A DNA stretch of 64,000 nucleotides, from NCBI GenBank assembly GCA_012295275.1, contig CM022674.1:6853436-6917435 (forward strand), written 5' to 3'. A model generated the notes under the pieces. It made no database searches. It saw nothing but the letters and a program-made list of their open reading frames with translations, and had not been told where the DNA came from. The position numbers were made by a program, and so were the translations under genes. The stretch is from Chrysomallon squamiferum (taxonomy: Eukaryota > Mollusca > Gastropoda > Neomphalida > Peltospiridae). Shown one piece after another: positions 27,901 to 38,255 of the stretch (the stretch's first letter is position 1; the number at the start of each line of letters is the position of its first letter).

Positions 27901-29938
27901 ATATTTTATGACTGACACATTGACAGACGTTTTTCATGACAATTGAAACGTTATCTAACCAATCCATAAAAATGTTTGAGAAATATGCAAATTAATCGGT
28001 CACACGACATCAGTTTAATTAATTTTCGTAATGATGTAATTCCTTTCTCCATCAGATCGATGGAATATTATTTAGTGTTGTAAAATTAGTATTGATTTCT
28101 ATATATATATATATATATATATTTTTATTATTAAATAAACGAATATAATAGTAATAATAATAATAATAATAAAACGAATCAGAAATTTGATTTTTGTGAC
28201 TAAATGTTCCACATAATAGTATAAAGCTACACTGTGCTCATTTGCTTTTTCATCAGTTATTCATTACGTATTGTTCATAAAACGATATTGATTTATTTGA
28301 ATAAACACTTATTGATTAATTTTGATTAGTAAACACTAGTTTTATTGTCTTTTTTTTTTTTTTTTTTTTTTTTGTAAAAGTGTTCTGTTACTGATATTTG
28401 GAGTGCATTTAAAAAAGTTAGACAGTATTAACAAAATGAAAAATAAATATTATAGTAAAAAGAACACACATAAACATAGTTTTGAGAATAAATTCCTTGA
28501 ATTTAACTGAAAAGTATTCTATAAATAATTACACTTAATGGCATTTTGGGATTGGGCTTATTATTCTTTTTTTTTTTTGGCAACAAACAGAACAGAATAT
28601 TTATAACTATACATTATTTTCATCAGTTGGTGCTATATCTACATGTTTTGTTTTTTAAAGTAATATTGGTTATTTAACCTTTCAAGATGAAGACATGGAT
28701 ATTGTTTCATTTGATGCATGTACATGTACCTGTATTAATAGGCAAATACCTGCTAAATTTCTTTCCTCATTTGTTTATCAAAAATCTTTCACAATTTATA
28801 AAGAAATAAAAATGTTCAAAAATAAATTTAAAAATCTATTTAATTAAATAATCAACATAATTACCCCACAAAAAAAAAAAAAAAAAAAAAAAAAGAAACA
28901 CTGATAGTTTTAAATTACATTGATAAAAATAAAAGCAACACAAATAATTTAAAAGATTTTATTTCAAATGTGAAGTTTATTTAAAATTGAAAATAAAATG
29001 ATTTAGATACAGATGGTAACATTCAATTTCAGTCAAACATTTTCTGACACACATCTGATTTTTAAATTCATTTTCAATTTTCTGATGACAATCTTACCTA
29101 TTTCAACATTTGGAACACATATGGAAAACATAATAAAAAAATGTTAGAATTATAATTTATATAAACCAATATCAAATTTCTATATTTTAATCATACCTTT
29201 TTAATTTCAGTATTTAGCAAACATTTTGATCATACAATGGTTAGCAAATGTTTAATTTAAGCTACAAAATTTACCATTATGGTAACTGAGTAAACATTAA
29301 AATATTACTTATATATCCTCTAAACAAAATCATCCCAGATATTTATCTCTCTTATAGCAATACAAAATAATAATAAAATAAAAAAGTATCAAATTTATTA
29401 TATATAACAATTGCCTGCATTTCAAAACACAAGTATTTTTTTAATTGTTATGAACTTCCATTGACAGGATTTGAACCAGTATATTGAGCTTGAAAATTAT
29501 TACATGTGCGTCTAGGTTTGAAACTTATTATTTGTATAGATACTAAGTTTGTTAGAAGCAACACATTATACTTATGTGAATATCAGGACTGTCCATATCT
29601 CTTTTAATAAGACATACTTTCCCCAAATTTTTAAGATAAAATAAAAAAAAAAAAAATAAAAAAAAAAATCAATGTTTAGTTCATGTTTCAAACAGTTTCA
29701 ATTAAACTGAAAAAGATCCAATATTTTCATTCTCATTTTTTCAGTCTCATCCATTTTGATGTCTACATCTGTGGTTTCTGTTTAGAAATTACACAGATGT
29801 TTTGAGATTTTTTTTGTTTTATCAGATATGATGGAGATTTCTGTAAAATCTCTGTAACTGCTGGTTTGTTACAGTGAAACTATTTCAGCAGGAATAAAAG
29901 TCAAGTTTAATCCAAAATGATAATCACATTTTTCAACG
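27901..29938. other. intergenic, SH2D5-like 5' end to PPIH 3' end
   Basis: AT-rich spacer and presumed PPIH 3' UTR. It holds (AT)n at 28100-28122, (AAT)n at about 28150-28172, poly(T) at 28353-28373, poly(A) at about 28869-28893, and a minus-strand tRNA-like B box (GGTTCAAATCC) at 29466-29480. I see no gene. Confidence 0.5.
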
Positions 29939-32900
29939 TCACATTTCTCCACATTCAGAAACAATCACTGGAAGTTTAGGCTTGTTGTTCGGACCAGTTG
30001 GAACATTTTCTATTTTTCTAAGAACTAAAAGTCCATCTACAACTTTTCCTTTAAAAAAAACAACAAAAAAAGTAGAAAAAAGAAATAAGCAGAAATTAAT
30101 ATTAATAATATTATAGCAGTAATAGTAATAAATAATAACATTAGGAAATAATTAAGTATTAAAGAAAAATATAAAATATAAATAATGCTATTATTATTAT
30201 TATCATAAATAGTTATTATTATCATTATTATTCTTAAAATTATATTATATTAATAAAATGTAGCTGTTGCTTTGAGCATTTTGAATCCCATTATCATTCA
30301 ATATCTGACAATTTCACAAAACAGAATAATTTCTGAAAAATTAAAAGAAAATATATTTCTGTTAAAAATTAAATTTAATTCAAATAGCATGAAATCTTTT
30401 TAGATGTACATTCTGTAAAAACAAACTCAAAAAACCAATGACAACTTACCAAATACAACATGTTTACCATCAAGAAAATCACATTTAGCACATGTAATAA
30501 AAAACTGGCATCCATTTGTATCTTTACCACTATTGGCCTGAAAGAAAAGAAAAAAATTAAAACAATTTTTTTTAAAATTACTTTGTAATTGTAATTTAGA
30601 AAGATATTATTTAATTACAACTTCAAAATATTCAACTGGTCAACTGAAGGAAGACACAGATGTAAACAAAAACTAAGAAACTAATTACTGCATATCCATT
30701 AATACCCCATATTAAAACATCTATTGGTAAATTAACCTCTTAAGCTACGAAGTCACGATCACTATATAGTTTCAAAACACTGGAACTGTGGTAGAGACAG
30801 ATACACGATGCGATGGACTGGATTATCAGTATGTCATACTTGAGATTCTGTTTCAACTCAGTCTTTTGTTAATGAAGTTATAGCAGAAGTATACAGGAGA
30901 TATCAAAATTTAAAACCATTCTAGTGATCACCAGAGGAAATAAGGATACAGATGTTAAACTCACCATGCTGAGAATACCAGGGCCTGTGTGTTTTAAAAC
31001 AAAACTTTCATCTGCAAATGGACCACCATAAATACTCATCAAGCCAGTACCATCATTCTGTAAACAATTTTTTAAATATCTGTAATTAAATAACATTTCT
31101 AACAATAAATCTAAACTGCATTTTGTATCATTTATTTAATTTTAAAAAAATAAAATAAATAAAACAAACTGAAACAAAGACAGAAACACATGCACAAACA
31201 TTCTGAATGTCAGAAATTTTATTTAACAAAAATAAACTTCATAGATAAAAATAATGAGATAAAATTTCTAACAATAAATGATAGTTAAAAAATAATAATA
31301 AATAATAGTTAAACACATAATTACTTATAAAAAGTAAAAATGTTGTTTATAAAATTTTTTCAAAAATACCTACATTTAGGAAGTCACCTCCCTGTACCAT
31401 GAAATCTTTGATAACTCTGAAAAAATATTTTATATTCAAATTTTAGATTTTTTTTAAAAAACATTTGAAAAAATAAACAGATAATAAAAGGAGATGGGTA
31501 AGACAGAGTGAGAAAAAGTTTTGTCAAGAGACGTAAAACAAATACATAAATACATTTAGAGTGAACATTTGTCAGGACAAATATTTATATTCTCTTTGTC
31601 AATGACTAGAAATAAAATACTAAGGTCTTTACTAAAGCGGTTATTTGTTCTGGTTGGAACTGGAAACAAAGATAATGTGTTGATAATTAGTGTTGTGATA
31701 ATAGCATTAGAGACTCCTGGACAAAGAAGTGCAATGGGACCCCTATCTACACACCCATTCACAGGAAAAAAAGGTAAACAGTTGATAAATTAACATTGCA
31801 ACTACTCAACATGCGTCTTCTTATAATCAAACTACAGCTGTAGATTGTGTCTGCTGAATTATTGTTGGCTCATAGTAAGGGGGGAAAAAGGGAGTTAATT
31901 GTAATATAAAGATAAAAATAACTGACAAAAGTATTACCTGTGGAAACTTGAACCTTTGTAACCTAATGGTACTCCATCCCTTTTATGTTCTCCTGTACAA
32001 AATTTTCTAAAATGCAAAATGAAATATATTAGCAGGGATGTACACACATTTTTAAAATTATTATTATTATTTTCATTTTAATGCACTGAAATGCAAAAAC
32101 CTTCGTAAGCAAGAAACAGAGATTTAGCTTTGTAAATAAATGAAACTCAAGTAACCTGTAAAACAAGATTGTGAAATAATATACTTTGCTTGAAAATTAT
32201 CTAATCAAAGATAGTAACAATGGTCTTATCTGCATGTAAATGTAATTAATGATATAGTTAAATTAGTCAAAAAAATAAACCTGAAGTTCTCTGCTGTCTG
32301 TGGTACTTTGTCAGCATACAGTTCAAATTTAATTCTACCTGCATCCTAGAAAAACAGGGCAAAAATTATTAATATGATTAATAACAAAAACTGGGCTTCT
32401 GTTCATGCCTAAACTAGCTGAACATTAGACAGGCAATAATTTCAATGTATTATTATATTTCTAAAATAATTTTTGCATGCATTATAATATATCATTATGA
32501 ATTAATGATTGGAGTCACCACAAAACCAGGTGTTCAAAAGTTTTATATTTTAATCTTAGATAGCTGCACGTTATATATTAATTATATAATTCTTGTATCT
32601 GTTACACGTTTATTCAGTTATAAATAGTATAGAATTACTTTAAAATAGTTCAGTATTTAATACAATTTTTTTTAATCATTACAACTATATCAGTTGAATG
32701 TTTCCATCCACTTAATCAAGAGTTACTTCACCCTGGAGTGATATTTGGCGGCATTATAAATAATAATTTAAAAAAAAGAAAACAATCGTCTTAATCACTA
32801 AGGCTAACAATAGAACTGTTGGATATTTTATTAACAACTGGATATTTAAAGATAAAAAGCTCACTACTGTTCCTATCTGTATGTCAAAGAAAACGATCGG

Positions 32901-32939
32901 GTTATCGGGATTCGAAGGTTTTTCAGCACAAGCCGACAT
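29939..32939 (-). CDS. PPIH: peptidyl-prolyl cis-trans isomerase H (spliceosomal cyclophilin)
   Basis: Seven exons: 32939-32868, 32345-32281, 32006-31938, 31416-31374, 31057-30965, 30537-30450, 30048-29939. They join in frame to 179 aa, against 177 in human. PPIH (USA-CyP) catalyses proline isomerisation and binds PRPF4/PRPF18 in the U4/U6.U5 tri-snRNP in the nucleus. The product starts [19 protein letters not shown] and ends [14 protein letters not shown], both close to human. Cyclophilin active-site residues are present: R69 in SSFHR, F74 and M75, Q77 in [11 protein letters not shown]. Odd point: the position of the cyclosporin-contacting Trp (CypA W121, in CDWLDGKH of human PPIH) is Phe here (F135, CDFLDGKH). 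Exon 4 uses the earlier of two adjacent GT donors (AAT|GTAGGT), because the other would create an immediate stop. Confidence 0.97.
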
Positions 32940-33151
32940 GCTGGATTTTGTTAGTTTCGTACATTCCGTCGTTCAGGAGCACCATAGCTTAAAATGAAAA
33001 CAAACAAGTTTGTAATTACATCAAGATACTGGACATATGAATAAAAAGCTATTATAACCATATATATATATAATAAGCATTTTAAATATATATAATTAGT
33101 CAATTTTCTTGTTTTCTTTTTATGAGGAGGCATAAGAAATAATTATGTGTA

Positions 33152-33463
33152 CAGGTACTGGACCAATTATCCGGACTCCATGGGGCCTGAGGCATTCCGG
33201 GTTTCTGGATATTTCCGGTTTTCTGGTACCAAGGCATCTAATACGCGGCATAAACATTTTAAAATTAAAAACATAAAGAAACTGACGATACACAGCCATG
33301 GCGACTCGACACGTAAACACTGCGGCGAGTGAATGAACGCCACGCGGCTTGAAAGAGTAGTTCCAGTCTGGTGAGGACAACACCCGCGCGCGTCATCTAT
33401 GAAAACAGAGACGGGGAAAAAATTTCCGGATTTCAGGACGCCGGATAATTTGTCTGGTACCTG
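33152..33463. mobile_element. Tigger/pogo-like MITE with TA target duplication
   Basis: The 312-bp element starts CAGGTACTGGACC and its far end, read inverted, starts CAGGTACCAGACA. Both then continue AATTATCCGG. The terminal inverted repeats match at 23 of the first 28 positions. Both ends are flanked by TA (33150-33151 and 33464-33465), the Tc1/mariner/pogo target duplication. CAG-starting termini with ATTATCCGG are typical of Tigger/pogo-type elements. There is no transposase inside. It is more GC- and CpG-rich than its surroundings, so it looks like a non-autonomous insertion in the PPIH upstream region. Confidence 0.85.
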
Positions 33464-33819
33464 TATTTTATAATTATATTATTAGGACAACGTCATCAGT
33501 TGTTATCAATGGTTATGACTGGAGTTAAAATAATGTTTTATAGATTTTGGCGTCTTAATTAAGGTAACAGTTTCCACATTTTACTGCATTTTCTCTAATT
33601 ATTTTCTCTATATTATTATTATTCACATCTCACCAAGGAACAAGAATTTAAACTTGTTCTGTTTGTTACATTAAACTGTCAGGACAAATAGGTACATAGC
33701 TGATAAATTAACATTAATATTTTATTTATTTACTTATTTTACTTATTATTATTTTTGTTATTATTATTTGTTTATTATTTATTTATTTATTGTTGTTATT
33801 GTTTTCTTCTTTTTTTTTT

Positions 33820-34350
33820 GAAAAAAAAAAAATATTATTAAATTGTTCATATAACATATATGGATTATTTTAAATGTGTACTTGCAGAGAAAAAGACAGA
33901 GAGAAAAGGGATTTCTGATTTGATAATATATAAAGGGTATATAAAGTATAGCTAAAACTAATATTATATCAGATATCTTAGTATTGTTGTGAACAACACC
34001 AGTCAAAACCACATGATTTAATTAGCACGTATCTAGTCACCATGGTTATCTGTTTATTTTTAACATACTCAAATTTTCATGGAAATAACATTTTATTTCT
34101 TCATCTGAATTACAAAAGGTAAGACAATAATTTTTCATATAATTTATTAATTTTGGTCTACAATCATACTTTCAAGTGATATTCAAGAATTACTGAAATT
34201 GAGCAAAATACTGGATTTAGTAACTTATGTAATTTGATTTATGAAATTGTTTGTACATTTACATTAGTGTATGTTGACCTTGCACGCATGCATATATGTA
34301 CACCATTTTCTGTATCTATGAAAATGTCTTTGCATATATGTATGTATGTG
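33820..34350 (+). repeat. dispersed repeat, copy 2
   Basis: Diverged, same-orientation copy of the sequence at 11380-12030. The best conserved core reads ATTAGCACGTATCTAGTCAC and continues through TTTATTTCTTCATCTGAATT, then CAAAAGGTAAGACAA. It lies within 0.9 kb of the cyclase start codon. Confidence 0.7.
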
Positions 34351-34673
34351 TGTATCTATAATGTATATACATAGTGTGTGTGTATGTGTGTGTGTGTGTG
34401 TGTGTACTGCATACAAATATCAATACATTAAGAAGTTAATTACAATAAACAACTTGTCTGCTTTTTTTTTTCTTTTTCTTTTATTAATTGGATGTTACAA
34501 TAACGCTTCACTAGTTATAACTGGAGGGAAAAAATAGCTCTGGATATTTAATTATTATTATTACTACTACTGCTACTCATCCACAGAAAATCTCTTTTCT
34601 TTACCTCTTTTTTTTAAATTCATTTTTATTCTTAAACAGAGAGATATTCTTCAACCGGAAAAAGACCGCCATT

Positions 34674-34777
34674 ATGACTGACCAGAAACGAAATTTAAAT
34701 TCGTCCATAACTTCGAGGCTTCATAGTAGTGAAATTATCGAAGTTATACAGAAGGACAAGAATGCTTGTAAGTAAAA

Positions 34778-34861
<84 letters not shown>

Positions 34862-35559
34862 ACTCTCTCACACACACACACACGCAGACATGTAAATACA
34901 TCTATATACAAAAAGAAACCCATACACATATTCACATATAAAATACTCACACGCACACATCCACATCCACATATACACATACTTATCTATAGAGATACAC
35001 ATATACACATACAATACTCAAATGCATACCAGCAAATACACACAAAACATAAAATACACAAATATATCTTCTCTTTTCTTTTGTTAAGTTTCACCATGGC
35101 CGCCGCCATTATTGTTTAACGGAAAATAAAGTACAAAACGTAGTTCTAGAACTTTGGAATCGTGTTACGAGTACTATCCATAATCACGATGGTCCTCTTG
35201 AAAAGTAAGAATCTTGGCAGTAAATATATTTAGAAATCTGTTGAAATATTTTTCTCATTGATTGTTGTGTTAAACGCGTCATGATCTGTTATGACAAGTG
35301 TGTGTAATCATATTGTATACTTATAACAGTTGGGATATGTCGAGGCAATCCGCTCACAGATTCTGGTAGAAGACAACAACTAGTAAAAATTATCATTTTG
35401 ACTCTGCTGCCCATTACCGCTCTGATGAGCTTTGCAGTATACGACTTGAATGATACGCTACAGGACATCTCTGATGTAGAGGAGGTAGTATATCATCTGT
35501 TACGTCATTTCCGTTAATATATGTCTTGTATTATATTCTTTTATGTAATTATTTGTTTC

Positions 35560-35629
<70 letters not shown>

Positions 35630-38200
35630 CTAATTTTATTTTTTGGTTAACTCAATTTTATTTCTCAATATATGTTTTTCTTATACTCTGTATAAGTGAA
35701 TGTTTGCTTATTCATTCAGGCCGTGCATGTATTTGTGTTTGTTCATTACAGACTATATCTGCTGTAAAGATTAGTGTAGAACTGGGAAAGTTCCTTGACA
35801 GAATTCAGCGAGAGAGAGATATGTCTGTTTTATACTTCAGCATTCTGGGTCCACAGACAAAGACGTTTCTAGTGAACGAATATCTCCTCACAGACCAAGC
35901 TCTGGACCGACTTTCCACCTGGCCTCTGAAGATGGAGAAAATGTCGGTTTTCTACTCTAAAGCTAAATTTCAGCTCTTCTTGAATCAACACAGGCAGTCA
36001 CTGGATCAGAAAGCGTTCGCTATGTACGATGAGATCGCTTTTTACAATTACCTCATTGACCCTTTTGTCGAGTGGTTTTATGACGCCATTATCGAGTCCA
36101 GAATGACGTCGATGTGGAAAATTCTCGTTTCGTACAACAAGATTGTGACCAGCGTAGAACAGATTGGAATTGAAAGAGCCCTGGGTGTTATTTTTTACGT
36201 CAACGGAAAGTTCCCGAATCAAAATATTTACGAAATGTACAACAGCAACGTCAACATTTTCAGATCGAACTACCGATCAGCTGTTTCGTACTGGCAAGAA
36301 ATTGACGCCATTTTCCAGAAAGGCGTGTCTAAACACGGGACCAACTTGACAGCTGTGATCGAGAAGTTTCGTTTTGAGATCCAGCATTTTGAGACGATCG
36401 AGCCCTCCGTGCTCAAAGCTCAGTGGTGGTTTGACAACATGACTCTGTATCTAGACAGTCTGCTCGTCATTCAAGAAGACTTAGCTAAAGTAGTCAACGG
36501 CAAACTCGAAACGAGAATCAGACAGGAGGAAGAGTACGTAAACACAAGCGCTAAATGTACATTTTACGTGCACACTCATACGCACATACTCACAGATACA
36601 AACAATAATGTCTCATTTATTGTCCAAATATCCCACTATTCACGATTTAAACAAAAACAAAAAATAACATACAAGAACAAACTACTACTTCTTAAAAATA
36701 ATCAGATATACACATATACAGAAAAGAAATATTTTGTATTCTATTTGCTTATATTAAGTTTTACAGCAAGGTGAATTTTCTATAGATTTAATAATTCATC
36801 ACAAAGGGCCAGTCAGTGTGCTTTTATCAAAAGGATTTGTCAACACATTACTATCACCACGTTTAGGATAATTATCATCATCGTATTTATTATTATTAGA
36901 TAGACAGATAGATAGATAGATAGATATTACTAAATGTATTCTTTTGTACAACAGGAAACTTATAACCTGCATCGTCATCCTCGTGGTCGTCTTCCTGGTC
37001 TGTCCAGTTGTCATCTTCCTCGTGCATGCTCTCACGACAGACGTACAGAAATATGCAAGGACGCTTGTCGTGAAGATCAAAGAGCTGCACAAGAAGATGA
37101 AGACATCAGACAGTCTCTTGTACCAGATGGTTCCCAAGGCGATCGCAGACAAGCTGAAGGCCAATCACAACGTTGACGCCGAATATTTCAAATCTGTGAC
37201 GATCATGTTCTCTGAAATTGAAGATTTCACTAATATTGTGACGGCGTGTACGCCGTTTGAAATCGTCCACATGCTGAACAGTTTGTACACCGCGTTTGAC
37301 GACAAACTAGCCAACCATGAAGTTTACAAAGTAGAGACTATTAATGATTCTTACATGGTCGTGTCAGGTGGGTAACAACAGCATCATCATCAATAACAAC
37401 AACAACAAAAATAACAACTTTCAACAATAATACTAGTTAAAATATTACTGCAACAACTTCTACTACTACTGATATTACTACTACTGATACTACTACGACT
37501 ATTCCAACTACTACTGCTGTACATTAGCAAAGCAAATGACGTTAATAAATAATGCGTATTTAAATCAATGCCATCAGGCCAGTAGACATTGTTATGTAAC
37601 ATTAATTAATATAACCAATTATTTTGTATTTTTACACCGCCATTGTCATTTTTATTACCGATTTTGTACATTATCAGATCAGAAGACACTGTTATTTGTT
37701 ACATATATTACTAATATTACCGATCACTCTACATTATCAATTTCAGCAGACGCTTATACATATTTATAATATCCCTTAACAGCAGACATATTATTTAATG
37801 CTGAACTTTTTTTCGATTTGTTCCAAATTATTTCGTTTTCCATTCGTTAATATCTATTTTATTCATAATAAATGTTATAAGTTTATTTTTATATTTATTA
37901 TGTATTGTGCAGGACTGTCTATTCGAATCAAAGAACAACACTCTTTCGAAATCGCCAGCCTGGCTTTGGATTTCGCCACTATGATCAGTCAGCGAAGCTT
38001 TATTAACCACGGAGACATGGTCATTTTGCTAAAGATTGGAATTAACACAGGTTAGAAATGGTCAAGGATGGTTTTAGAAATGGGTGGTTTATGGAAATCT
38101 GTTAAAAGAGTGGAAAATATATTTGTAGATCAACACCTGAAATTTTTCTTAATATGATAACAAAAACAACAACAGCTGCTGTACTACACTACTACTGTCA

Positions 38201-38255
<55 letters not shown>

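Larger units (their letters stand above)
32940..34673. promoter_or_regulatory. head-to-head intergenic region PPIH / guanylate cyclase
   Basis: The 1.7 kb between the divergent start codons of PPIH (32939, minus) and the cyclase (34674, plus) must hold both promoters. A 312-bp MITE occupies 33152-33463 and a diverged dispersed repeat 33820-34350. (TG)n lies at 34376-34405. No TATA or Inr assignment is made. Confidence 0.55.

Noticed and set aside
27568-27911. Plus-strand open frames opposite exon 1 of the SH2D5-like gene
   Set aside because: Shadows of the minus-strand exon; the minus frame continues through correct splice phases into the PTB exons.
31370-31373. Alternative donor four bases later for PPIH exon 4 (GTAG|GTATTT)
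   Set aside because: Joining from it gives an immediate stop in exon 5; the earlier AAT|GTAGGT donor restores the conserved DFLNNDGTG.
35521-35751. N-terminal extension of the cyclase exon 3 frame with an Arg-Glu run
   Set aside because: The Arg-Glu run is the intronic (GA)n tract; a clear acceptor at 35751 and phase agreement with exon 2 show the exon starts at 35752.
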